From Parasulfuritortus sp037439465 (GTDB taxonomy: Bacteria > Pseudomonadota > Gammaproteobacteria > Burkholderiales > Thiobacillaceae), in contig JBBIVX010000022.1 of assembly GCA_037439465.1 (NCBI GenBank), positions 1 to 38,824 of the forward strand: DNA of 38,824 nucleotides. The letters run 5' to 3'. Each line of letters starts with the position of its first letter. Within the stretch, counting starts at the first letter, position 1. Below the pieces are notes generated by a model that was not told the DNA's origin, made no database searches, and saw only the letters and a list, made by a program, of their open reading frames with translations. Of this stretch, positions 8,797-16,946 are shown piece by piece. The position numbers were made by a program, and so were the translations under genes.

Positions 8797-8818
8797 CAAC
8801 CCGGTTGCAACCCGGTTG
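8797..8818. promoter_or_regulatory. Two tandem 11-bp palindromes (possible operator)
   Basis: CAACCCGGTTG occurs twice back to back (8797-8807 and 8808-8818). Each copy is a CAACC/GGTTG inverted repeat around a central C. A second palindrome, CATGGC-TC-GCCATG, follows at 8823-8836. They lie in the 182-base divergent spacer between the M20 gene and the small secreted protein. One-turn phasing of identical palindromes suggests cooperative binding of a dimeric regulator. No regulator gene is adjacent, so this is speculative. Confidence 0.35.
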
Positions 8819-8897
8819 CTAACATGGCTCGCCATGGCGGCCTACTGTTCGCTTCAGGCCGGTCCGGGTGGGCCGGGAATGACGAAAGGACGGCACC

Positions 8898-9176
8898 ATG
8901 AAAACGAGAGCGATGGCAATTTCATTGAGTCTGATAGCGGCGATGATCCCTTTGAACGCTGCCCTGGCCAGCGACAGCGCGCTGGCGGCGGGCGCTGGCC
9001 AGGCCATGACCCGGCAGGCCCCGGCCTGGGACAGTGTCGGCAGTGCCACGGCGCCCAAGATCAAGGCGGTAATGCCTGCACGCGCGGGGAGGGCGGTGGC
9101 GGCGGACGATGGCCTGCAGGCGCGCAAGGCGGACATGGTGCGCAGGATGTTCTGGATCATGCTGGCGCATCGCTGA
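8898..9176 (+). CDS. Small secreted protein of unknown function
   Basis: The product is 92 aa. It opens with a textbook Sec signal peptide (MKTRAMAISLSLIAAMIPLNAALA, cleavage probably after ALA at residue 24). The mature part of about 68 residues is Ala-rich, with basic residues toward its C-terminus (ADDGLQARKADMVRRMFWIMLAHR), and has no cysteines. GAAAGGA lies about seven bases before the ATG. A strong terminator follows 45 bases after the stop. I do not recognise a family. Gene status rests on the ribosome site, the signal peptide and the terminator. Confidence 0.6.
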   Translation: MKTRAMAISLSLIAAMIPLNAALASDSALAAGAGQAMTRQAPAWDSVGSATAPKIKAVMPARAGRAVAADDGLQARKADMVRRMFWIMLAHR

Positions 9177-9224
9177 GCCAGGCACGGAGCAAGCGGGGTT
9201 TTGCCGGAGGTCATGGGTCCGGCC

Positions 9225-9247
9225 GGGGCATGGGCGGCCCCTTTTTT
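9225..9247 (+). terminator. Intrinsic terminator after the small secreted protein
   Basis: GGGGC (9225-9229), a seven-base loop and GCCCC (9237-9241) are followed directly by six T residues and then CTTT. An alternative pairing GGCCG/CGGCC is also possible. It separates the 8898-9176 gene from pilU. Confidence 0.65.
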
Positions 9248-9288
9248 CTTTGCTATTGTAGCCAGGCAATCTTAACGAGGGTCGCCCG

Positions 9289-10440
9289 GTGTTGAATATC
9301 TCGCAGTTGCTCGAAGTCATGGTACGGATGGAGGCCTCTGACCTGTTTTTTACGGCCGGCGCGCGTCCCAGCGTCAAGATCGAGGGATTGATCCGTCCCA
9401 TAGCCGCGCCCGAATTGACGCCGGAGGACGTCGACGCCCTGGCGCACAGCCTGATGGATGAAGAACAAGCACGTCGTTTTGCGAGTCACTGGGAAATGAA
9501 TTTCGGCTACAGCCTTGCCGAGGTGGGGCGCTTCCGGGTGAACATATTCCGTCAGCGGGGCGCCGCCGCCATGGTTATCCGTCGCCTGTCCGCGCGTATC
9601 CCTGAACTTGCCGATTTGGGCATGCCGCCGCTGTTGGGCAAGCTGGCCACCGAGCGTCATGGCCTGATACTGGTGGTGGGGTCTACCGGGGCCGGCAAGT
9701 CCACCACCCTGGCCGCCATGGTGGCGCATCGCAACAACCGTATGGCGGGCCACATCCTGACGGTCGAGGACCCGATCGAGTTCATCTTTCGTCACCAGCG
9801 CTCGATCGTGAATCAGCGCGAGGTGGGCACCGACACCGAATCGTATGAGAGCGCCCTGGTTAATGCCCTGCGCGAAGCCCCGGACATGATCATGATCGGT
9901 GAGATTCGCGACCGGCGGACCATGCAGGAAGTGATCAATTTTTCCAACACCGGCCATCTTTGTCTGTCCACCCTGCATGCCATCAACAGCCACCAGGCGC
10001 TGACCCGCATCCTCAATTTTTTCCCGCTGGAAAACCGTTCCACGGTGTTGTTCGATCTGGCCGCCTGCCTGCTCGGCATCGTCGGCCAGCGCCTGGTGCG
10101 TGGTGTCGATGGCCGGCGGGTGCCGGTGGTTGAGGTGTTCGTGGCCGATTACCACATGCGGCAACTGATCCGTGAAGGCCGCCTCGACGAGATCAAGGAC
10201 ATGATGGAGCGCGGCGGTAGTGAACAGATGCAGAGTTTCGACCAGGCCCTCATCAAACTTCACAAGGCGGGCCGCATCGATTTCGACGAGGCGCGGGCAA
10301 ACGCGGATTCGCCCCGCCAGTTCCATCTCCTGGTCCATGGCGACGGCGCCTCCACTGTGCCGACCGAACCGGCGCTGGGACTGGAGGCCGGCCGCGACGA
10401 ACGGGCGGCGGCGCTGCCCCGGATCGAGATGCCGGAGTAG
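9289..10440 (+). CDS. pilU: Type IV pilus retraction ATPase PilU
   Basis: The product is 383 aa. It is a PilT/PilU-type GspE-family ATPase at the inner-membrane base of the type IV pilus. Visible motifs in order are Walker A GSTGAGKSTTLAAM, Asp box ILTVEDPIEFIF, Walker B MIMIGEIRDRRTM and His box HLCLSTLHA. PilU rather than PilT is inferred from the MVAHRNNRMAGHILTVEDPIEF stretch and the long C-terminus. The start is GTG at 9289, with GAGG ending eight bases upstream. No pilT is next to it in this window; an HDOD gene follows after seven bases. Confidence 0.88.
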   Translation: MLNISQLLEVMVRMEASDLFFTAGARPSVKIEGLIRPIAAPELTPEDVDALAHSLMDEEQARRFASHWEMNFGYSLAEVGRFRVNIFRQRGAAAMVIRRLSARIPELADLGMPPLLGKLATERHGLILVVGSTGAGKSTTLAAMVAHRNNRMAGHILTVEDPIEFIFRHQRSIVNQREVGTDTESYESALVNALREAPDMIMIGEIRDRRTMQEVINFSNTGHLCLSTLHAINSHQALTRILNFFPLENRSTVLFDLAACLLGIVGQRLVRGVDGRRVPVVEVFVADYHMRQLIREGRLDEIKDMMERGGSEQMQSFDQALIKLHKAGRIDFDEARANADSPRQFHLLVHGDGASTVPTEPALGLEAGRDERAAALPRIEMPE

Positions 10441-10447
10441 CGGCGAG

Positions 10448-11299
10448 ATGGCGATGCGCAGCGCCGAGACGATGGTGGCCAGGGTTGCCGGACTGGCTTC
10501 GTTGCCGGCGGTGTATCAACGGGTGCGTGCCGTCGTCGACGACCCCGTCAGTTCCATGACCGACCTGGCTCAGGTGGTGGCGGAGGACGCGGCCCTGACC
10601 CTGCGTTTGCTGCATGTCGTCAACAGCGTCTATTTCGGCATGATGAGCCGGGTGGACACCGTGTCGCGGGCGGTGGGGGTGCTTGGCATGGAGGCGGTGC
10701 ATGACATCGTCCTTTCCACATCGGTCGCCAGTCTGTTCAAAGGCATGAATCCCGCCAATATGAACATGACCCGGTTCTGGAGCCGTAGCCTGCTGCGCGC
10801 GCTCCTCGTCCGGACGGCCGCAGAGCTGGCCGCTGTCGGCGAGCTGGAGCGTTGTTTCGTGGCCGGTCTGTTGGCCGACCTGGGGCACCTGGTGATGTAT
10901 CAGGTCGAACCGGAGCTGGCGGAGCGCGCCCAACTGCGGGCGGAGGCAGAAAACCAGCCGTTGCCTCGCCTCGAGCGGGAAATATTGGGTTGCGATTATG
11001 CCGAGGTCGGCGCGGCGCTGATGCAGCGGTGGTCGTTGCCGCCGCGAATGGGACAAGCCATCGCGGCGCAGATCGTGCCGCAGGCCGCCGCCGAGCCGGT
11101 ACGGCGGGACGCCGCCTTGTTGTACCTCGCCAGGGTGATGGCGGAGGCCATGGAACGCAAGCTCGATAACGCCGCGCTCGCCGCTCTGGTCGATACCGCC
11201 GTCTGGCCGCTCATCGGGCTCAAACCCGCCGAGCTCGGCAGCCTTCGCGTGATCGCACAGATGAATCATGCCGAAGTGGTGAGTCTGTATGCGCCATGA
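10448..11299 (+). CDS. HDOD-domain protein
   Basis: The product is 283 aa. It is an HDOD domain, a degenerate HD fold used in signalling, covering about residues 10-210. Recognisable parts are LASLPAVYQRVRAVVDDP near the N-terminus, AEDAALTLRLLHVVNSVYFGM, VSRAVGVLGMEAVHDIVLSTSV and FVAGLLADLGHLVMYQVEPE. The usual catalytic HD pairs of active phosphohydrolases are not preserved, so a scaffold role is expected. It begins seven bases after pilU and is probably co-transcribed, which suggests a role in twitching or surface signalling. The ATG at 10454 is an alternative start. Confidence 0.82.
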   Translation: MAMRSAETMVARVAGLASLPAVYQRVRAVVDDPVSSMTDLAQVVAEDAALTLRLLHVVNSVYFGMMSRVDTVSRAVGVLGMEAVHDIVLSTSVASLFKGMNPANMNMTRFWSRSLLRALLVRTAAELAAVGELERCFVAGLLADLGHLVMYQVEPELAERAQLRAEAENQPLPRLEREILGCDYAEVGAALMQRWSLPPRMGQAIAAQIVPQAAAEPVRRDAALLYLARVMAEAMERKLDNAALAALVDTAVWPLIGLKPAELGSLRVIAQMNHAEVVSLYAP

Positions 11300-11309
11300 A
11301 GCCGATGAT

Positions 11310-11951
11310 TTAGTGCGAGGCGGGGGGGTGCCGCGCCAGTCCCTGCAGGTCGGCGGCCTCGCGCGCGCTCAGGCAGCGTCCCGGCAGCGGCACCAGGGCC
11401 GGCACACGTTGGCGATAGCGGCGGTAGGCCTCGCCATAAAGCCGCAGGAGTTTGCGTTCCTCCAGCCGACTCCCGATCAGTAGGTAGACTGTGATCACGA
11501 GCGCGCTGGTCAGCCAGGCGACGTTGAGGTCGCGGGTCCACAACAGCAACAGTCCCAGGGCATACCAGGGATGGCGCACGTGGCGGTGCAAAGGCGACAA
11601 CACCAGTCCTTCCGCCATCGCCATCCTGCCCTGCCGCCACTGGCGCAGGCCGAGGAAATCGAGGCCGTCATACCAGCGCAAACTCCATAGATAACCCACC
11701 ACGGCCACCACCGCCGCTGGCCAGGCGATCCAGCCCGGCCAGTGCCAAAGCGCCGCGCCAGGGTGGCGGGCGGTCAGCCACAGCGGCGGCAGCAGCGACA
11801 GCAGGGCCAACAGGTTGTAGAGCAGGCGATAGGCCGGCAGCAGTTGCGGCCAGTGGCGGGCGACCCAGGCCTTGCACGATTCCCCGGCCAGCCAGGAATG
11901 GATGGCGCCATAGAGTATCCAAGCCAGGACGATACCGGCGAGGTCGGTCAT
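11310..11951 (-). CDS. Isoprenylcysteine carboxyl methyltransferase-like (ICMT/NnrU-like) membrane protein
   Basis: The product is 213 aa with about five membrane segments. The C-terminal half carries the hallmark HVRHPWYALGLLLLW and EERKLLRLYGEAYRRYRQRVPALVP, matching the RHPxY...EExxLxxxfGxxYxxYxxxVP pattern of membrane methyltransferases that use S-adenosylmethionine (ICMT/PEMT families). The acceptor in bacteria is usually unknown. The start at 11951 overlaps the stop of the upstream DUF4126-type gene by four bases (ATGA), so they are coupled. The C-terminal ~25 residues have no recognised role. Confidence 0.78.
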   Translation of the reverse strand: MTDLAGIVLAWILYGAIHSWLAGESCKAWVARHWPQLLPAYRLLYNLLALLSLLPPLWLTARHPGAALWHWPGWIAWPAAVVAVVGYLWSLRWYDGLDFLGLRQWRQGRMAMAEGLVLSPLHRHVRHPWYALGLLLLWTRDLNVAWLTSALVITVYLLIGSRLEERKLLRLYGEAYRRYRQRVPALVPLPGRCLSAREAADLQGLARHPPASH

Positions 11952-12547
11952 GGGTCCTTGCCTCCAGCTTTGGCAGGGCTTCCGAACAGGCCGCGCAGTG
12001 CCCGCAAAAACTTGGGCAGGAGCCAGGCCACGGTGAGCAGGAAGCAGAGCAGCAGTCCGAGAAACAACAACGGCAGGGTGAAACCGGCCCATAGTCCGGC
12101 CGGGACCAGCAGGTCTTCGGCGAATGACTTGGTCCAGTTGCTGAAGGGCTCGGGCGAGGTGTTGACCAGGGCGCGGCCGCCCGCCTTGGCGAAATGGGTG
12201 CCAGCAGTCACGCCGCCGCCCAGCAGGGCGGCCGTCAGCGTCGCGGTGGCGCTACTGTCGCCGAACACTCCCGCCGCCAGGGCCGCCCCGCCCGGTATGC
12301 GGATAAAGGTGTGGACGGCATCCCAGAGGCTGTCCAGCCAGGGAATCTTGTCGGCGAAGAATTCGACGCCGGTCAGGACGCCGCTCACTATCAGCATCCA
12401 GGGGCCTTGCAGCACTTGCAGTGTAGCGGGCAGGGTGATGAGGCCGAAATGGCCGGCCAGGCCAACGAGAAACAGGGTGGCATACAGGCGCAGGCCGCTG
12501 GCCCAGGCCAACGCGGCGGCGACGGCGATCTCGGCCAAGAGGTCCAT
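11948..12547 (-). CDS. DUF4126-type membrane protein
   Basis: The product is 199 aa, with about five membrane segments rich in Ala, Gly and Leu. The N-terminal WASGLRLYATLFLVGLAGHFG and the middle SGVLTGVEFFADKIPWLDSLWDAVHTFIRIPGGAAL are characteristic of the DUF4126 family, whose function is unknown. It starts four bases after the rlmJ stop and overlaps the downstream methyltransferase-like gene by four bases, making a tight three-gene unit. The C-terminus is a basic cytoplasmic tail. Confidence 0.8.
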   Translation of the reverse strand: MDLLAEIAVAAALAWASGLRLYATLFLVGLAGHFGLITLPATLQVLQGPWMLIVSGVLTGVEFFADKIPWLDSLWDAVHTFIRIPGGAALAAGVFGDSSATATLTAALLGGGVTAGTHFAKAGGRALVNTSPEPFSNWTKSFAEDLLVPAGLWAGFTLPLLFLGLLLCFLLTVAWLLPKFLRALRGLFGSPAKAGGKDP

Positions 12548-12551
12548 GATT

Positions 12552-13397
12552 TCAGCCGCCGCCGCTTTCCAGGGTATGGCCTGCCGCCGCGTCGCGGCCT
12601 AGGACCTTGACCAGCCACGGCAGGATGGCGCGCAACTCATCGGCCAGGGTCCAGGGCGGATTGACGATGAACAAGCCGCTGCCGTGCATGCCGAAACTCT
12701 CGCGGGCAGGGGCTTCCACGCTCAGGCTGGCGTAGAGCCAGGGGCCCGCCTGGAGGCGTTTCAGGCGCTCTGGAAACTGTTGGCTTTCGGTCCTGGGCAG
12801 CAAGGGGAGCCAGACGGCGTAGGTGCCGGTGGCAAAACGTTTGAGTCCCTCTTTCAAGGCCGTCGGCACCCGCCGATAGTCGTCCTTGATCTCGTAGGAT
12901 GGATCGATCAGCACCAGCCCCCGCCGCGGTGGCGGCGGCAGCACCGATTTCAGGGCGTTAAAACCATCCTGGGCGGCAACCTTGACGTGATGGCCGGCCT
13001 CGGCGAAGGTGTGCGCCAGCCATTCGCTGTCGCGACTGTGCAGTTCGAACAGCCGCAACTGGTCGTTTTCCCGCCGCAGCCGGTCGGCCAGCCAGGGCGA
13101 GCCCGGATAGAGGCGCAGGTTGCCGCCCGGATTGAGGACGCGGACCAGGCCGACATAGTCCTCCAGCATTGGAGGTAGATCGGTGCGCGACCAGAGCCGA
13201 CCGATGCCACTTTCGTATTCGGATAGTTTGCGCGCGTAGTTCGATTCCAGATCATAAATGCCGGCGCCGGCATGGGTGTCGGCATACCACCAGGGTTTGT
13301 CTTTGAGGTTGAGGTGGCGCAGCAACGCCACCAGCACGCAGTGCTTGAGTACGTCGGCATGATTGCCGGCATGGAAGGCATGGCGGTAGCTCAGCAT
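12552..13397 (-). CDS. rlmJ: 23S rRNA (adenine(2030)-N6)-methyltransferase RlmJ
   Basis: The product is 281 aa, the normal RlmJ length. It methylates A2030 of 23S rRNA using S-adenosylmethionine. The family start MLSYRHAFHAGNHADVLKH is exact, followed by WWYADTHAGAGIYDL in the SAM-binding fold. The catalytic motif reads VLIDPSYEIKDDY, with DPSYE in place of the more common DPPYE. The C-terminal GLFIVNPPWTL is also typical. It is first of a three-gene minus-strand run and divergent from the cytochrome gene. Confidence 0.93.
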   Translation of the reverse strand: MLSYRHAFHAGNHADVLKHCVLVALLRHLNLKDKPWWYADTHAGAGIYDLESNYARKLSEYESGIGRLWSRTDLPPMLEDYVGLVRVLNPGGNLRLYPGSPWLADRLRRENDQLRLFELHSRDSEWLAHTFAEAGHHVKVAAQDGFNALKSVLPPPPRRGLVLIDPSYEIKDDYRRVPTALKEGLKRFATGTYAVWLPLLPRTESQQFPERLKRLQAGPWLYASLSVEAPARESFGMHGSGLFIVNPPWTLADELRAILPWLVKVLGRDAAAGHTLESGGG

Positions 13398-13536
13398 CTG
13401 GGCAGTAGCGGCAGTGAAAGCAAAGACATGAGAATTTTAGGCTATTCTGATATTCGGACTCGTTGATCGGGTCAGGGAGGCGGTGCATCTCGCCATGTCA
13501 GAAATTCATTGTCATCCTATCGCTGGGGGAATGTTT

Positions 13537-14001
13537 ATGAAACGTATTTCGACGCTTGTCCTGCTGTTTTGCCTGAGCGGCGCGGCCTTGGCCGGCGGAG
13601 CGGGGGAGGAGACCTACACCACCGCAGAATACCGGTTTCCTATCAAGGTACTGTCCAAGGACAGAAACCGTCTGCTGTACGATATGCGCGACCTGCTGCA
13701 TGGCATGCACAACATCCACCATGCCCTGGCGCGCAATGACATGAAGGCCGTGGCGACCGAGGCGCGGCCGCTTGGCCAGTTGATTAATCACATGCCGGCC
13801 AGCCAGCGCGACAGCCTGCCCGAGGGTTTCATGCAGATGGGCATCGCCATGTATGAATCCTTCGAACAAATGGCCAAGATGGCGGAGGGCGGCGCCAGCC
13901 AGAGCCAGATGGAGGAGCAGATGGCCGAGGTGGTGGCCTATTGCTCCGGTTGCCACGACACCTACCGTTTCGAAGTGGCCAAGCGTCTGCCCAGACGTTG
14001 A
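13537..14001 (+). CDS. Periplasmic c-type cytochrome with C-terminal heme site (cytochrome c'-like)
   Basis: The product is 154 aa. It has a Sec signal peptide (MKRISTLVLLFCLSGAALAGG) followed by a mostly helical mature part. The sole heme-attachment motif, CSGCH, is close to the C-terminus (about residue 138), as in cytochrome c'-type four-helix bundles. His-rich MHNIHHALAR and a Met-rich stretch (FMQMGIAMYESFEQMAKM) lie in the middle. The ATG at 13537 is preferred over 13531 because the GGGGGA ribosome site abuts the earlier codon. Its electron partner or ligand is unknown. The gene stands alone, convergent with rhlE. Confidence 0.8.
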   Translation: MKRISTLVLLFCLSGAALAGGAGEETYTTAEYRFPIKVLSKDRNRLLYDMRDLLHGMHNIHHALARNDMKAVATEARPLGQLINHMPASQRDSLPEGFMQMGIAMYESFEQMAKMAEGGASQSQMEEQMAEVVAYCSGCHDTYRFEVAKRLPRR

Positions 14002-14025
14002 GCGCTGGCCATTTCCGTGCGCTCA
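13999..14025. terminator. Hairpin spanning both convergent stop codons
   Basis: TGAGCGC (13999-14005) and GCGCTCA (14019-14025) form a perfect 7-bp stem with a 13-base loop. The left arm contains the cytochrome stop TGA, and the right arm contains the rhlE stop (TCA on this strand). There is no T-run, so bidirectional termination or 3'-end stabilisation is only a possibility. Confidence 0.35.
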
Positions 14026-15375
14026 GCGGTGGCGGCCGCCGCTGCGATGCGCTGCCCCACCCGCCCGGCCGCCGGAGAGTTCACCGCCGGGACGTGCCTT
14101 GGGCCGGGGGGTGCCCGGTTTGCCAGCGGCGGGGCGTGGCTGCGCCCCCTTGTTCGCTGCAGCGCCTGCTGCCGTCCGAGCGCGCATGTGGTCGTGGCTG
14201 CGCAGTTGGATCGGCTGCGGCCGGGCGTTGGGGTCGGGTTCAAAGCCGGGCAGGATTTCGCGCGGCAGCTTGCGCTTGATCAGCCGCTCGATACCGGCGA
14301 GATAATCCAGTTCATCGACACACACCAGTGAGGTGGCCTCGCCCTTGGAACCGGCCCGTCCGGTGCGGCCGATACGGTGGACGTAATCTTCCGGCACATT
14401 GGGCAATTCGTAATTCACCACGTGCGGCAGTTCGCTGATGTCGATGCCGCGCGCTGCGATGTCGGTGGCCACCAGCACCGCGAGGTCGCCCTTCTTGAAT
14501 TCCGCCAGCGCCCGCGTTCGCGCCGACTGGCTTTTGTTGCCGTGGATGGCCAGCGCCGGGATGCCGTCCTTGCCCAGTTGCTCGGCCAGGCGGTTGGCGC
14601 CGTGTTTGGTGCGGGTAAAAACCAAAACCTGGAACCATTGGCGTTCCCGGATAAGATGGGCGAGCATTTGCCGCTTCTGGTCGCGGTCCACGGCGTAGAC
14701 CTTCTGTGCGATGTTGTCTGCCGTGGCGTTGCGGCGCGCCACCTCGATCAGCGCCGGGCTGTTCAGCAGGCCGTCGGCCAATGTCTTGATCTCGTCGGAA
14801 AGGGTGGCGGAGAAGAGTAGGTTCTGCCGTTTTTTCGGCAGCAGGGCGAGGATTTTCTTTATGTCGCGGATAAAACCCATGTCCAACATGCGGTCGGCCT
14901 CGTCGAGGACCAGTATCTGCACGCCGGAGAGATCCAGGGTCTTCTGCTCGACGTGGTCCAGCAGTCGGCCGGGGGTGGCCACCAGGATGTCGACGCGACT
15001 GCGCAACCGGGTGATCTGCGGATTGATGCCCACGCCGCCGAACATGACCATGGAACTGAGCTTGGTGTACTTGCCGTAGATTCGCACCGATTCTTCCACC
15101 TGGGCAGCGAGTTCGCGGGTGGGGGTGAGGATCAGGGCGCGTATGGGTGGCCTGCCGACGGACGGTCCTTTCACCGATTTGTCTGACAGTCGCTCCAGTA
15201 TGGGCAGGACGAAGCCGGCTGTCTTGCCGGTGCCGGTCTGGGCGCCAGCCAGTAGGTCGCCGCCGGACAATACGGCGGGGATGGCCTGGCTCTGGATCGG
15301 GGTAGGGGTGGTGTAGCCGTGTTCGGCGACCGCGCGAACGGTGGCCTCGGACAGGCCGAGAGAGGCGAAAGGCAT
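14023..15375 (-). CDS. rhlE: DEAD-box ATP-dependent RNA helicase RhlE
   Basis: The product is 450 aa. The N-terminus MPFASLGLSEATVRAVAEHGY is typical of RhlE. Helicase motifs in order are TPTPIQSQAIP (Q), AQTGTGKT (I), PTRELAAQV (Ia), VATPGRLLD (Ib), VLDEADRMLDMGF (II), FSATLS (III), LVATDIAARGIDI (V) and HRIGRTGRAG (VI). Residues ~390-450 are a low-complexity tail rich in Arg, Pro, Gly and Ala, typical of RNA-binding extensions. RhlE acts in rRNA maturation and cold adaptation. AGGA lies about eight bases before the start. The 256-base gap upstream holds its leader; I saw no clear regulatory structure in it. Confidence 0.92.
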   Translation of the reverse strand: MPFASLGLSEATVRAVAEHGYTTPTPIQSQAIPAVLSGGDLLAGAQTGTGKTAGFVLPILERLSDKSVKGPSVGRPPIRALILTPTRELAAQVEESVRIYGKYTKLSSMVMFGGVGINPQITRLRSRVDILVATPGRLLDHVEQKTLDLSGVQILVLDEADRMLDMGFIRDIKKILALLPKKRQNLLFSATLSDEIKTLADGLLNSPALIEVARRNATADNIAQKVYAVDRDQKRQMLAHLIRERQWFQVLVFTRTKHGANRLAEQLGKDGIPALAIHGNKSQSARTRALAEFKKGDLAVLVATDIAARGIDISELPHVVNYELPNVPEDYVHRIGRTGRAGSKGEATSLVCVDELDYLAGIERLIKRKLPREILPGFEPDPNARPQPIQLRSHDHMRARTAAGAAANKGAQPRPAAGKPGTPRPKARPGGELSGGRAGGAAHRSGGRHR

Positions 15376-15631
15376 GGGTTGGTTCCTGCAAAAGCATCGG
15401 CCTCGCCACCCGGGTTGGGTCTAGGCGCCAGTCTTAGGCAGATGGGGTAAACGGGTGACGTACCAGACGGCGGCAGGGGGACTGGAACAAATGCCGCGGG
15501 CGGATGATACCAGTCTTCCGGCAAGCGGCCATGTTTATTTATGGTGGGCTGCGCACGGTGCCGCGACCTGGCGGCAAAGGGGCGGTGGATCGGTTAGACT
15601 AGCGCCGGCGCAACAATAAGGGAGATCCATC

Positions 15632-16057
15632 ATGGCCCGGACCGTACTTCGCTATTTCCTCTTTATCTTGGTCAGCCTCGTGCTGGCGGCCGTGGCCTGG
15701 ACTTGGCTGACTCTGACCTGGAACTATTCGGAAGGGGAGCGGGCCGGCTATGTGCAGAAGTTTTCCAGCAAGGGCTGGCTGTGCAAGACCTGGGAAGGGG
15801 AAATCGCCATGGTCACCATGCCCGGCGCCATCCCGGAAAAATTCACCTTCACCGTACGCGACGATGCCGTAGCCCAGCGCATCAATGCCCTGGCCGGGCG
15901 CCGGGTGGTATTGGTATATGAGCAGCATAGGTTCATCCCGCTATCCTGTTTCGGTGAAACCGAATATTTCGTCACTGACGCGCGCGCGGTGGAGGAGTCG
16001 GCAGCCACCGCCCCGGTGCCGCCGCTCGTCCCGGGGAACCTGGTACAGCCACGCTGA
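15632..16057 (+). CDS. Single-pass membrane protein, conserved hypothetical
   Basis: The product is 141 aa. There is one N-terminal membrane segment (residues ~8-27, FLFILVSLVLAAVAWTWL) followed by an extracytoplasmic domain: WNYSEGERAGYVQKFSSKGW, then WEGEIAMV, FTFTVRDDAVAQRINAL and the ending VVLVYEQHRFIPLSCFGETEYFV. This pattern is familiar from uncharacterised proteins of beta- and gammaproteobacteria, but I know no function. Two cysteines, in WLCKTW and LSCFG, could pair in the periplasm. GGGAGA precedes the ATG at good distance. It is convergent with msrB. Confidence 0.8.
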   Translation: MARTVLRYFLFILVSLVLAAVAWTWLTLTWNYSEGERAGYVQKFSSKGWLCKTWEGEIAMVTMPGAIPEKFTFTVRDDAVAQRINALAGRRVVLVYEQHRFIPLSCFGETEYFVTDARAVEESAATAPVPPLVPGNLVQPR

Positions 16058-16088
16058 AGGCCGCAACGAAGCGCCGCTGGCGGCGCCT

Positions 16089-16526
16089 TCAGCCCCGCGC
16101 GATGAAGTGCAGGGCCGCGGCGTTGAGACAATAGCGCTGCCCGCTTGGGGGCGGCCCATCCTCGAAGACGTGGCCCAGATGGCTGTCGCAACGGGCGCAG
16201 CGGATCTCGCTGCGCACCATGCCATGGCTGGTATCCATGATGAGGCGGAGGTGGCCGGGGTCGAAGGGGGTATGAAAACTGGGCCAACCGGTACCCGACT
16301 CGAACTTGTCGCGCGCGTGAAACAGGGGCAGACCGCACAGCCGGCAGAGGAACAAGCCGTCGCGTTCTTCATGCAGCAGGCCGCCGCAAAACGGTGGCTC
16401 GGTGCCCTGGTGCAACAGCACCCGCCGCTCCTCGTCCGTGAGCGCGGCGATCCGCTCCCGCCGCGTGTTTTCATCCGGCGGCGTCAGGTCATAACCCGAG
16501 GCGGAGAGGTGGTTTTCGCCATTCAT
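16089..16526 (-). CDS. msrB: Peptide-methionine (R)-S-oxide reductase MsrB
   Basis: The product is 145 aa from the ATG at 16526 (MNGENHLSASGYDL). A TTG at 16550 would add eight residues and has GGGGA nine bases upstream, so the true start is unsure. It reduces the R epimer of methionine sulfoxide. Visible are GTEPPFCGGLL, the first zinc pair in CRLC, FESGTGWPSFHTPF, the second zinc pair in CARC, HLGHVFEDGPPPSGQRYC with the catalytic Cys in RYCLNAAAL, and the terminal FIARG. It follows an 89-residue gene on the same strand by 25-50 bases. Confidence 0.93.
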   Translation of the reverse strand: MNGENHLSASGYDLTPPDENTRRERIAALTDEERRVLLHQGTEPPFCGGLLHEERDGLFLCRLCGLPLFHARDKFESGTGWPSFHTPFDPGHLRLIMDTSHGMVRSEIRCARCDSHLGHVFEDGPPPSGQRYCLNAAALHFIARG

Positions 16527-16575
16527 GCCGTGTTCGCGCTCCGACGGCAATCGTTGCCGTCCCCGTGGCCGCCGG

Positions 16576-16845
16576 TCAGGAGGTCAGTTTGTCGATATGC
16601 CCTTGCGGGAACAGCGCACGGCCGATGGCAGTGACCAGGACGCGCACTTCCGTGGCCGTCAGCTCAGGATAGCGTTGATGCACCAAGCGTAGTGCGACGT
16701 AATCCTCAGAAGTGCCTGCCCAATCGTCATGGGCATGAAACCGGGCATGCAGCCAAGCCCTGGCCTCGGGGAACAAGACGCGCAGCTTCGAGTTCAGGCG
16801 CCGCTCGGTCCGCGCCTGGCCATTCTGGTCGATATAAGCATCCAT
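16576..16845 (-). CDS. Hypothetical protein, 89 aa
   Basis: The product has no signal peptide, membrane segment or cysteine. It is charged and helical in appearance (RLNSKLRVLFPEARAWLHARFHAHDDWAGTSEDYVALRLVHQRYPELTATEV is its core, from about residue 16). A GGAG with five-base spacing precedes the ATG at 16845. Position directly before msrB suggests co-expression. I do not recognise the family and assign no function. Confidence 0.7.
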   Translation of the reverse strand: MDAYIDQNGQARTERRLNSKLRVLFPEARAWLHARFHAHDDWAGTSEDYVALRLVHQRYPELTATEVRVLVTAIGRALFPQGHIDKLTS

Positions 16846-16946
16846 CTCGTTCTCCTTCCTTGTGGCTATGGCTGCCCCTTGTTATGGTTGCTTTATAGTT
16901 TATCCGTTGCCCGCCGCCATGTTTACCCTACAGGAGTATCGTCCAG

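Noticed and set aside
9253..10338. 361-codon minus-strand open frame opposite pilU
   Set aside because: pilU has all ATPase motifs in the other strand, and this frame has none.
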